From contig OY782758.1 of NCBI GenBank assembly GCA_963678215.1, positions 186,001 through 250,000 on the forward strand: 64,000 bases of DNA. Reading direction: 5' to 3'. Position 1 is the stretch's first letter. Each line of letters opens with the position of its first letter. Positions 25,893-34,665 of the stretch are shown one piece after another. Source of the stretch: Thiobius zoothamnicola. Lineage in GTDB: Bacteria; Pseudomonadota; Gammaproteobacteria; Chromatiales; Chromatiaceae. A program made the position numbers and the translations under genes. The notes under the pieces are model-generated. The model saw nothing but the letters and a program-made list of their open reading frames with translations. It searched no databases and was not told where the DNA came from.

Positions 25893-27635
25893 ATGGCTGG
25901 TTCCACGAAGTCGTCACGCAAGCTGTATTGGCGTCTGTTACAGCAAGTCAAGCCTTATTGGAAAACCTTTGCGGTCGGTATTTTTTTCATGGTGATTCTC
26001 GCCATGACGGAAGCGGGTATTCCGGCCTTGCTCAAGCCAGTGCTGGATGGGACTTTCGTTGATCAGGATCCCGTTTATCTGGCCTGGGCACCATTGGGTA
26101 TCATCGCGTTGTTTCTGGTTCGTGGGATCGCGGCTTTAGTCAATCGCATTGCTTTTTCCGATGTCTCAACCCGGGTGGTATACGATTTGCGCGAACGCAT
26201 GTTTCACCGCTTATTGATGATGCCCACGCATTATTACGATGCGCATGCGACCGGCAACATCATTTCCAAAGTCACCTATGATGTTAATCAGGTGACTGAA
26301 GCAGCCATCCAGGTCTTAACGGTGGCGGTGAAAGACACCTTGGCTGTCGCAGCCTTAGTGGCTTATATTTTTTGGTTGGATTGGCAGTTGGCGTTGTTTG
26401 TGTTTCTTTTGGTACCGGTAGTCGCTGCCGTGGCCATTGTGGTGGGCAAGCGATTACGCCGGATCAGCCGCCAATTACAGACCGCGATTGGCGATTTGAC
26501 TCATATTCTGGAAGAAGCCTTACGCGGCCATAAGGCGGTGAAAATATTCGGTGGCCAGCCTTATGAGCAAAGCCGCTTCAATAAGCTGGCCAATTGGGTG
26601 CGTCGTCTGCAAATGAAATATCTGGTGGCTGGTAGCATCAGCGTGCCGACAGTGGAGTTAATCGGTGCCATTATTATGGCGTTGGTAATTTATATCGGCA
26701 CCGCCAGGGCCGAGGCTGACCAGCTCAGCGTTGGCGGTTTCGTCGCTTTTTTCACGGCACTTGGGTTGTTGTTCTCACCGATTAAACGGCTGACCAAAAT
26801 CAATGAACCTTTACAAAAAGGTCTGGCTGCCGCTGAAAGCGTATTTGGTTTGTTGGCGCAGGATATTGAAATGGATCGGGGCGAAGCCCGATGGCCGGAA
26901 CCCAAAGGACGGATTCATTGCACCGATCTGGATTTTTATTATCCTGGTGCGAAACAGTGTGCATTAAATCAAGTCAATTTGTTGATTGAAGCGGGTGAAA
27001 CTGTTGCCCTGGTCGGCTCATCCGGCAGCGGCAAGAGCACCCTGGCGAGTTTGATACCGCGACTTTATACGCCGACCAGCGGGATGATAACCCTGGATGG
27101 GATCGATACGGCGTTAATGTCATTGCGTGAATTGCGCAGCCATATTGCGTTGGTCAGTCAGGAAACCGTGTTATTCAATGAGGATATTGCGACCAACATT
27201 GCTTATGGGTTGACGCCGAGACCTGCTGAGCAGGCCATCATTCAAGCGGCGAAAGCCGCCTATGCGGATGAATTTATTCAACAATTGCCGGAAGGCTACC
27301 ACACCCTGATTGGCGAGAACGGGATTCGCTTGTCCGGCGGACAAAGACAGCGTATTGCGGTCGCCCGCGCTTTGTTGAAGGATGCTCAGATATTGATTCT
27401 GGATGAGGCGACTTCAGCGTTGGACAATGATTCCGAGCACGCTATCCAGCAAGCACTGGAGATGTTGAGGGGGACGCGCACTCTCTTGATCATCGCGCAT
27501 CGATTAAGCACGGTGGAGAACGCAGATCGCATTTTGGTGATGGAGCGCGGTGCTATTGTGGAAGAAGGCGCGCATGCCCAGTTGCTGGAAAAAAATGGGC
27601 GATATGCCGCGCTTTATCGGCAAAAATTGTCGTGA
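25893..27635 (+). CDS. msbA: Lipid A export ATP-binding/permease protein
   Basis: MsbA flips lipid A-core across the inner membrane. The 580-residue half-transporter has six membrane helices in its first about 320 residues. The nucleotide-binding domain has Walker A GSSGSGKSTLASL, signature LSGGQRQRIAVARALL, Walker B ILILDEATSALD and the H-loop IAHRLST. I chose the ATG at 25893 (MAGSTKSSRKLYWRLL), four bases after the aminotransferase stop. The frame is open further upstream but only inside that gene. The length is near that of the E. coli protein. Confidence 0.95.
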   Translation: MAGSTKSSRKLYWRLLQQVKPYWKTFAVGIFFMVILAMTEAGIPALLKPVLDGTFVDQDPVYLAWAPLGIIALFLVRGIAALVNRIAFSDVSTRVVYDLRERMFHRLLMMPTHYYDAHATGNIISKVTYDVNQVTEAAIQVLTVAVKDTLAVAALVAYIFWLDWQLALFVFLLVPVVAAVAIVVGKRLRRISRQLQTAIGDLTHILEEALRGHKAVKIFGGQPYEQSRFNKLANWVRRLQMKYLVAGSISVPTVELIGAIIMALVIYIGTARAEADQLSVGGFVAFFTALGLLFSPIKRLTKINEPLQKGLAAAESVFGLLAQDIEMDRGEARWPEPKGRIHCTDLDFYYPGAKQCALNQVNLLIEAGETVALVGSSGSGKSTLASLIPRLYTPTSGMITLDGIDTALMSLRELRSHIALVSQETVLFNEDIATNIAYGLTPRPAEQAIIQAAKAAYADEFIQQLPEGYHTLIGENGIRLSGGQRQRIAVARALLKDAQILILDEATSALDNDSEHAIQQALEMLRGTRTLLIIAHRLSTVENADRILVMERGAIVEEGAHAQLLEKNGRYAALYRQKLS

Positions 27636-27752
27636 CTAATGATTCTTGTTGATGACATCATCCTACGCGAATAGCGGGGTTTTTATCGATTCCATCGATT
27701 TACGCCAAGCCTGATCCGATGGGCGCATTGATTTTCAGAGATATATTGCATC

Positions 27753-28589
27753 ATGTTATACCCAGAATTTGACCCGGTTATCGTTCAATTTGGTCCGTTG
27801 GCCATACGTTGGTACGGAATGATGTATCTGGTTGGTTTTTCGGCGGCTTGGTTATTGGGGCGAATCCATGCCAGACGGGCAGATACGGTGATTGCACCAC
27901 GACAGGTTGATGACTTGTTATTTTATTGTGCAATTGGTGCCGTCGCTGGGGGGCGTTTGGGATATATCCTGTTTTATAATTTTGAGCATTGGCTGGCGGA
28001 TCCGTTTATTTTGTTGCGTATCTGGGAAGGCGGCATGTCATTTCACGGTGGTTTGCTGGGTGTGGCGATCGCTTTGATGCTGTTCAGTCATCACAATCGT
28101 TTATCGATCTGGGGCGTGGGTGATTTTATTGCCCCTTTAGCGCCATTAGGTCTGTTCGCTGGCCGCATTGGCAATTTTATTAATGGTGAGTTATGGGGTG
28201 CGCCAACGAGTTTGCCTTGGGGTATGCAGGTCGCTTGTGCTAACCGTTATGATTTGTGTGTCAATAAACTGCAATTGTCCGCAAGCGCGCTTTATACGCC
28301 GCCACTGCATCCAACCCAGTTATATGAGGCGCTGTTCGAGGGATTGATTTTGTTTGCGTTGCTGTGGCTGTACACGCGTAAACCCCGCGTTGCGCCTGCT
28401 GTCACTGGTTGGTTCTTGATTGGTTATGGTGTTTTTCGTTTTTTGGTTGAATTCATGCGTATGCCGGATTCCCATCTCGGCTATCTGGCGTTCGATTGGT
28501 TGACTTTGGGACAGACGCTTTCATTACCGATGATTTTGCTGGGTGTTGGTATGCTCGCTTATGCTAGATGGTTTGTCCGGCGTATGTAA
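27753..28589 (+). CDS. lgt: Prolipoprotein diacylglyceryl transferase
   Basis: Lgt attaches diacylglycerol to the lipobox Cys of prolipoproteins in the inner membrane. The 278-residue multi-helix protein has the diagnostic IRWYGMMYLVGF, FHGGLLGVAIAL, and the Lgt signature GRIGNFINGELWG. HPTQLYEALFEG and GYGVFRFLVEFMRMPD contain further catalytic-region residues. It ends the plus-strand housekeeping run just before the cassette array. Confidence 0.97.
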   Translation: MLYPEFDPVIVQFGPLAIRWYGMMYLVGFSAAWLLGRIHARRADTVIAPRQVDDLLFYCAIGAVAGGRLGYILFYNFEHWLADPFILLRIWEGGMSFHGGLLGVAIALMLFSHHNRLSIWGVGDFIAPLAPLGLFAGRIGNFINGELWGAPTSLPWGMQVACANRYDLCVNKLQLSASALYTPPLHPTQLYEALFEGLILFALLWLYTRKPRVAPAVTGWFLIGYGVFRFLVEFMRMPDSHLGYLAFDWLTLGQTLSLPMILLGVGMLAYARWFVRRM

Positions 28590-28620
28590 TTGGTATGATG
28601 CTGACGGGGTGAAGATCGTC

Positions 28621-28734
28621 GCCTAATCAACAATAGGGAGTGGCGCTTCATTATTTTCGGCATGGCGCGAACTGGCGCGGAGTGTTGAACGTCCCAGTGA
28701 GCCGAAGGCGAACGAGTTGACCTACTGGTTATGC
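28621..28734. repeat. Degenerate attC-like site downstream of hicB
   Basis: Begins GCCTAATC and ends GGTTATGC, and encloses inverted segments such as TTCGGC/GCCGAA and GGCGC repeats. The ends pair only in part, so this is a weaker site than those to the right. Its place, 33 bases from the hicB stop and next to lgt, would make it the left end of the cassette array. Confidence 0.35.
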
Positions 28735-28767
28735 CTTTAATTATTGCTTACCAATTATGACAATACT

Positions 28768-29103
28768 CTAACTGTGTGATGCATGCTCGAATGTATCTGT
28801 TACCCACTGATTTAAGCTTTTACCTTCAGAAGTTGCTGCATGAGCAATATCTGCATGTAGTGATGGTGGAATACGAACATTAAATTTACCCGAATAGTTT
28901 TTACGGGGTGAAACTCCATCCTCTTTACACATTTCAAGAAATACTTTAAGCGACAAACTAGCTTCAGATTTTAACCCTTCAATATCGCTGGCGTAGAAAT
29001 CTGCGCTGCCGTTTAAACCAACAAACTCCCCTCGAAACATTTCAATTTCTGGATCAAATTGAACGAAAGCTTTATAGCCCTCTATTTCTAACATGTTCAT
29101 CAT
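28768..29103 (-). CDS. hicB: HicB-family antitoxin
   Basis: HicB neutralises the HicA ribonuclease and usually represses its own operon. The 111-residue protein has the degraded RNase H-like fold start (MLEIEGYKAFVQFDPEIEMFRGEFVGL, read in parts). A C-terminal DNA-binding ribbon-helix-helix segment follows (FNVRIPPSLHADIAHAATSEGKSLNQWV). The ATG at 29103 overlaps the hicA stop in an ATGA. It sits at the left end of an integron-like cassette array, where toxin-antitoxin modules are common stabilisers. Confidence 0.88.
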   Translation of the reverse strand: MMNMLEIEGYKAFVQFDPEIEMFRGEFVGLNGSADFYASDIEGLKSEASLSLKVFLEMCKEDGVSPRKNYSGKFNVRIPPSLHADIAHAATSEGKSLNQWVTDTFEHASHS

Positions 29104-29354
29104 GGGAATACCTCGTTTTCTCTTAACCACTCACGGATATTTGCTACTGCACCTTTATCAGTATTGGGTGAAGGGTGCGGACGATGAAACACGCGACGAT
29201 CTGAAAATAATTTTATGCCTACACGGGAACCTTCTCGTTCGCTGATTTCTGCGCCCAACTCAACCAATAACGCTTCGATATCCCGCCATTTGATATTACT
29301 GCTTATTGGGTGAGAATAAATAAGCTCTAATGTTTTTTGGTATTTGCGTTTCAT
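29100..29354 (-). CDS. hicA: HicA-family mRNA interferase toxin
   Basis: The 84-residue protein has the double-stranded RNA-binding-like fold of HicA: KWRDIEALLVELGAEISEREGSRVGI, then FHRPHPSP with the catalytic His region, and DKGAVANIREWLRENEV at the end. It is slightly longer than typical HicA (about 60-80 aa). It is first in a two-gene operon with hicB. An attC-like site of the downstream hsdR lies about 80 bases upstream of its start. Confidence 0.88.
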   Translation of the reverse strand: MKRKYQKTLELIYSHPISSNIKWRDIEALLVELGAEISEREGSRVGIKLFSDRRVFHRPHPSPNTDKGAVANIREWLRENEVFP

Positions 29355-29436
29355 TCAGCATAGAATAGTACTAAAAATAAGTACCATCAAGGCATAATCG
29401 TGTATTTCCTAGATTACAGTTGATGCTTGGTTTTAA

Positions 29437-29524
29437 GGCATAATGTCCCGCATCACCGACAAAATAAAGCGTGGTGAGGAACGAACACAGCTTTATTCTA
29501 TCCGAGTGCATGCGTTTGTTGCCC
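29437..29524. repeat. attC-like site 3' of hsdR
   Basis: Begins GGCATAATG and ends TTTGTTGCCC, 2 bases before the hsdR stop triplet. Inside, CAAAATAAAG and CTTTATTCT pair, and GCATCACCG pairs with ATCCGAGTGCATGC. The same GCATCACCG...GAGTGCATGCG arms occur in the sites at 38296-38341 and 42546-42632, so the three form one family. The end cores are degenerate. Confidence 0.65.
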
Positions 29525-29526
29525 TT

Positions 29527-32500
29527 CTATGCTTCAATTGTGAACTCATTTGCAATAAGCTCTGCTTGTTTCAGCACAGTTTCTGTTGCCAGTTTTTGCA
29601 TATCGGGTGGATAGCCATGCTGCCTAAGTGTCCGCTTGATAATGACTTTCAACTTGGCGCGTACGCTCTCTTTGATCGTCCAGTCTATAGAGGCGTTTTG
29701 TTTTACTCGCTCTGTTAAGACCACGGCCAATTCTCTTAATTTATCATGCTGCATGAGTTCTTGAGCACTTTTATTATCAGCAACCGCCGTATAAAACGCA
29801 TACTCAAATTCGGTTAATCCAAGCTCACTGGCTTCGTCATCCATGCTGATGATTTCTTTACTTAACTGAATCAGTTCGTCCATGACTTCAGCAGCAGTCA
29901 ACACCTTGTTATGATATTTTTTGATGGCATTTTCCAGCATTTCCATCAGTGATTGGCTTTTCACAAGATTTTTTCTTGAGCGAGATTTTAATTCATCATT
30001 GAGTAACTTCTTTAATACTTCCAGTGCGACATTTTTATGTGCCATGCCCTTAAGTTCCAGCAAGAACTCTTCGGACAAAATAGAAATATCAGGCTTTTTA
30101 ATCCCCGCTGCATCAAATACATCAATCACTTTTTCAGAAACCAAGGCCTGATCTATGACTTGCCGAATGGTGGTTTCTATCTCTTCATCACTTCGCTCCG
30201 CACCTGTGCCATCAAACTTGACGAGACGTGCTTTCACCGCCTGAAAAAACGCCACTTCATCTTTAACATCCATGGCCTGCTCATGAGGTATGGCAATGGC
30301 GAAGGCTTTTGAAAGGGCGGTTACTTCATTCACAAAGCGTTTTTTTCCGTCTTCCAAACCCAGAATATGATCTTCAGCCGCTAAAATCAGTGATAGTTTT
30401 CGGGCGGTATCCGCAGAAAAACCATTTTCAAAATAGGCTTCGTAGGCAAAACCACCTGCCTGTGCGTCCACAGCAGACGGGTGAAACAACTGAGCAACCA
30501 CTTCCAGTTTTTCCAGCATTAACTCAACGGCTTGCTCCTGTAAAATGGTCGGATCGCCTTTTCCGCCCGCATCAGAATAAAAAGACAAGGCTTTTTTCAG
30601 GTCAGAGGCAATCCCCAGATAGTCCACAATCAAACCGCCCGGCTTGTCTTTATAAACCCGATTGACCCGTGCAATGGCCTGCGTCAGATTATGTCCCTTC
30701 ATCGGCTTATCAATATAAAGGGTATGCAGGCTCGGGGCATCGAATCCCGTCAGCCACATGTCTCGCACGATCACCAATTTCAATGGATCATCGGGATGTT
30801 TCATTCGCTCTGCCAAGGTTTTTCTTTGTGCCTTGGTGGTGTGATGTTTCGATATTTCAGGCCCATCCGATGAACTGGAAGTCATCACCACCTTGATCAC
30901 GCCCTTATCCAAATCATCCGAATGCCACTGCGGTTTTATGCTGATGATTTCAGCGTAAAGTTCAGCCGCAATACGGCGACTCATGGAAACAATCATGCCC
31001 TTACCATCAAACACTGCCTGGCGTTGTTCAAAGTGGCTGACAATATCCTGAGCAATATTTTTGATACGGTTTTCACTGCCGATTAACGCTTCCAACTGCG
31101 TCCATTTCGCCTTGGCCTTTTGCGTTTCGGTTAAATCTTCCTGAGCCAGCTCGTCATCCAACTGTTCAACCAGTTGCTTGCCTTCCTCGCTCAAATTCAC
31201 CTTGGCAAGTCGGCTTTCATAATAGATACGCACCGTTGCCCCGTCTTCTACCGCCTGGGCAATATCATAGACATCAATATAGTTGCCAAATACCGCAGGC
31301 GTGTTGGTGTCGGTACTCTCTATCGGCGTACCCGTAAAGCCCAGATAGGTGGCGTTTGGCAAGGCATCGCGCATATATTTGGCAAAGCCATAGACGACTT
31401 TTTTACCCACTACATTGCCCTGTTCGTCCTTGTCGTCAATGGTTTTTGCCTTAAAACCATACTGGGTGCGGTGTGCTTCGTCAGCGATTACCACGATATT
31501 TTCCCGCTCTGACAAAGTATCGAAAACATTACCCTGATCAGGCTGAAATTTCTGGATGGTGGAAAAAATCACTCCACCTGATGCGACCTGTAACAACGCC
31601 TTGAGTTGATCACGGCTTTCAACCCGTTTAGGTTCCTGGCGTAATAGTTGGGTAGAGGCGGCAAAGGTATCAAAAAGTTGATCATCCAGATCATTGCGAT
31701 CCGTAATCATCAAAATCGTGGGATTATTCAGTGCCAGCACAATCTTACCCGTATAGAAAACCATGGATAAGGACTTGCCACTACCCTGAGTGTGCCACAC
31801 CACGCCACCTTTACGATCACCTTCAGGTTGGCTTTTTACGCCAGCGACACCATAGTTGGCCGGGTCTTCCATCACCTGATGGGTAGGGGCGGTTGTAGTG
31901 GAGACGCAAGATGTGGAGACGCAAGATTTTGCGTCTCTACCTGTGTATCCCGTTGCCCGCAAGGTCGATTCTACCGCCCGATTCACTGCATAATATTGAT
32001 GGTAGGCCGCCAGTTTTTTAACCGTCTCTATCGTCACCACGCCAGTTTTCGGGTCTTCGCTTTTGGACTTCTCAAACACAATAAAATGATGCAACAAATC
32101 CAGCAGGTTTTCTTTATTCAGCATCCCTTTAATCAGGGTTTCCAACTCGCTGACCAGATGCGAGGCTTCCGCCTTGCCACCTGTTTGCGTACCTGCCTGT
32201 GCGCCATCACACGCAGACAGGCCACGCATAGGCAGGTCGGCGGTTTTCCAGCTCATAAAACGGCTCAGCTCCGCTGAAAGTGAACCCGCCTTCGCCTCCA
32301 GGCCATCCGAAATAACCATCAAACCGTTATAGGTAAACAGGCTGGGAATGGCTTGCTTGTAGGTTTGCAGTTGTTTGTAAGCCGTTTTAATCGTGGCGTT
32401 CTCATCGGCAGCATTTTTAAGCTCAATCACCACCAGCGGCATACCATTGACGAATAGCACCACATCAGGGCGCTTGTTCATCCCGTTTTCAATCACAGTC

Positions 32501-32618
32501 AACTGATTGGCAACCACAAAATCATTGTTTTCAGGGTTGGCGAAATCCACCAACCACACCAGATCACCCCGCTGGCTGCCGTCTTGCTGATACGATACCT
32601 TTACCCCCTCAGTCAATA
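29527..32618 (-). pseudogene. hsdR: Type I restriction enzyme R subunit, 3' part (split by IS630 element)
   Basis: HsdR is the translocase and nuclease subunit of a type I restriction-modification enzyme. This part holds nearly the whole protein. The PD-(D/E)xK nuclease region is RPDVVLFVNGMPLVVIELKN. Walker A is VVWHTQGSGKSLSMVFYTG, the DEAH box is VVIADEAHRTQYG, and helicase motifs include YLGFTGTPIE and QAIARVNRVYKDKPGG. The first 91 codons lie beyond the insertion at 33722-33997. Joining the parts with one TA gives an uninterrupted frame (about 1121 aa) reading HRILTEGVKV. A palindromic repeat encoding GRDAKSCVSTS lies just before the Walker A region. A start inside the element could yield an N-truncated protein. 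Confidence 0.95.
31898..31940. repeat. Palindromic repeat copy A, inside hsdR
   Basis: A half unit (GTGGAGACGCAAGAT) is followed directly by a full palindrome with arms GAGACGCAA and TTGCGTCTC. It lies in frame in hsdR and encodes part of GRDAKSCVSTSCVST, in a region of variable length before the Walker A motif. Confidence 0.9.
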
Positions 32619-33721
32619 AGTACCCGCACAATAATAAGTTATGATAAAAGGCATCTTTTCCCTTTGAGTAATGAAGCTGATGCGGGTACGCACGTTAGAA
32701 CTGAATCAAGGGCAACGCAACGAATTGGAAACGGGCCACAAAGAAGGGAAGACCGCGCGGTTTCGGCAACGCTGCCAGATCATCCTGTTGAAGAGTCAGG
32801 GCCGCACGGCGACGTCGATTGGGGAGATTGTGGGGCTGTCGGCGGTGAGCGTGACACAGTGGCTGAACCGCTACGATGCGGAAGGGATCGCGGGGTTGCA
32901 GACCCGACCAGGCCGAGGGCGTCCGAGGGTGTTCAACGAAGCACGAGATGCGCAGGTGGTCAAAGCGGCGGTGCAAGCAGAACGCCAGCGTTTAGCGCAT
33001 GCCAAACAGAGCTTGGAGGATCAGCTGGGGAAGCGATTCAGTACGCAGACCTTGAAACGCTTTTTAAAACACTTGGCGGCTCCTGGAAACGCATCCGGCG
33101 GCGCCCCAAACAACAGCCCGATCCTGAACTCGCCCAGGTCCGTCTAGCTGGACTGGCCTTGCTGGAACAGCAAGCGGAGCTGGGGCAGATCGACTTGTTC
33201 TACGGAGACGAAACGGCGGTTTCGGAACAAGGGTATGCGCCCTATGGCTGGCAATTCAAAGATGAAGACGTATGCATCCCGGCTCAGCGGGGCAAGAGCC
33301 AAAGCTACTTTGGCCTGCTTTCACGAGACAACCGGTTGCGGTATCGCGCGTTTTCCCATGCCGTCACCACCGCCGATGTCATTGAATGTCTGGATCGCTT
33401 GGCCGCCGATGCCGCCAAACCCACCGTCGTCGTACTCGACAACGCCAGCATCCATACCTCGAAAGCCTTTCAGGCCTGTCTGCAGTCATGGCAACAACGC
33501 AACCTGTTCATCTACTACCTGCCGCCTTATTCGCCTCACTACAACATCATTGAACGCTTTTGGAAGGAAGTGAAAGAAGGCTGGCTTCGGCCTCTGGACT
33601 ACCAAACCCCCGATGACTTGTTCTATGCCGTCAACCGGGTCTTCTCCACCGTCGGCCAGCATGTCCGAATCCAATTTGCTCACTTTCAACTCAAAACGTA
33701 AGTTATTATTGTGCGGGTACT
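32619..33721 (+). mobile_element. IS630-family insertion sequence, copy 1 (1103 bp), in hsdR
   Basis: Terminal inverted repeats AGTACCCGCACAATAATAA are flanked by TA duplications (32617-32618 and 33722-33723), as expected for IS630/Tc1-type transposition. Removing the element and one TA exactly restores hsdR. Copy 2 at 56521-57623 has the same length, the same ends and identical encoded proteins but opposite orientation. Confidence 0.97.
32671..33701 (+). CDS. IS630-family transposase, made by -1 frameshifting
   Basis: Two overlapping frames. The first (158 codons from 32671) encodes the helix-turn-helix part (ILLKSQGRTATSIGEIVGLSAVSVTQWLNRY, read in parts). The second, in the -1 frame and ending at 33701, encodes the DDE part with FYGDETAVSEQG, VVVLDNASIHTSKAF and YSPHYNIIERFWKEVKE. 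A canonical slippery heptamer T TTA AAA in the first frame at 33063-33069 is where the frames can be joined (…FKTLGGSWKRIRRRP). All three catalytic acids are present, so the element is probably competent. Confidence 0.92.
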
Positions 33722-33997
33722 TATGCGGTGAAAGGTTTCGTTATTCGTGAGTAATTCAGGCGAATGGATACGGGAAACGTCTTTAATGGCTGCCTGCTGT
33801 GCCTCAGGGGGAATGGTCGGGTTGAGTCGGGTCACGGCATCGTTAAGGCGAGCCGTTAATAGCACCGCTTCAAAACTGCTGCGCTGTGGGTTTTCCGAAT
33901 CAGGGGCAATATCCGGGGCATAGATGGTTTCGTAGCCCTGTTTTTCCAGTAGTTCGATACAGAATTCTTCAATAACATTTTCAGTGATTCGGCTCAT
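33722..33997 (-). pseudogene. hsdR: Type I restriction enzyme R subunit, 5' part
   Basis: The first 91 codons of hsdR, from MSRITENVIEEFCIELL to NNETFHR, after which the IS630 element adds a short foreign tail ending in TYVLS. The ATG at 33997 overlaps the stop of the upstream RAYT gene (ATGA), so hsdR was translationally coupled to the operon. An in-frame ATG three codons earlier is possible. The fragment contains no catalytic motifs, so it should be inactive alone. Confidence 0.93.
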
Positions 33998-34665
33998 GCC
34001 ATCCATGTCTCACCGTTGGGGCAGAAAATATTCTGCCCGTACCCTGCAGGAGATTCCATTATCTGATTTCCTGCTCCACCGTTTAGTCTGTCCATTTCCC
34101 ATTTCAATGGGTTGTCAATAATATATTGGGTAATACGTTGGTATTCATCTTCATTGCGTATGATGTGATCCCAATAACGGGATTGCCACGCAAAATCAGG
34201 ATTGATAGCACGGGCATTTTTTGTTACACCCGTTTTAAATCCACGAACTATTGATGCCAGATTTTTGGATTGCGAGCCGAATTTGTTTTTGGGTTTGGTG
34301 GCATTGGTTTGTTCGGTTGAATCCGATGGTTGCGATTGTGGAGACGCAAGATTATGTGGAGACGCAATATTTTGCGTCTCCATTACACCGTCCGGTTTAT
34401 TGATAATCACGATACCGTGCACATGATTAGGCATAATGACATGTTCCCCCAATTCCACAAACGGAAAATGGTTGGGTATTTCGTACCAACACGAATTAGC
34501 GATATGCCCCATAACCGAAAACTCCACCACCTTGTCGGGTATTTCACCAAAATAATGGTTACGATTTTTTGTGCAGATGGTTATAAAATATGCCGCATTC
34601 CAACCATAATCCCAATTTTGTAAACGGGTTGATGCGATACGATATTTGTTTTTATATTTATTCAT
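33994..34665 (-). CDS. REP-associated tyrosine transposase (RAYT, Y1/HUH family)
   Basis: The 223-residue protein has the Y1-transposase pattern: YFITICTKNRNHYFG, the HUH motif MPNHVHGIV (residues about 78-85), and RYWDHIIRNEDEYQRITQYIIDNP with the probable catalytic Tyr near residue 181. RAYTs mobilise or maintain short palindromic REP elements. The start at 34665 overlaps the end of hsdS and the stop overlaps the hsdR start, so it is embedded in the restriction operon. A palindrome copy lies inside its own gene and encodes residues about 94-110 (METQNIASPHNLAS), between the HUH motif and the catalytic Tyr. Confidence 0.88.
   Translation of the reverse strand: MNKYKNKYRIASTRLQNWDYGWNAAYFITICTKNRNHYFGEIPDKVVEFSVMGHIANSCWYEIPNHFPFVELGEHVIMPNHVHGIVIINKPDGVMETQNIASPHNLASPQSQPSDSTEQTNATKPKNKFGSQSKNLASIVRGFKTGVTKNARAINPDFAWQSRYWDHIIRNEDEYQRITQYIIDNPLKWEMDRLNGGAGNQIMESPAGYGQNIFCPNGETWMA
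34338..34383. repeat. Palindromic repeat copy B, inside the RAYT gene
   Basis: A half unit GTGGAGACGCAAGAT, a 3-base spacer (TAT), then a full palindrome with arms GAGACGCAA and TTGCGTCTC. In frame within the transposase gene. Confidence 0.9.
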
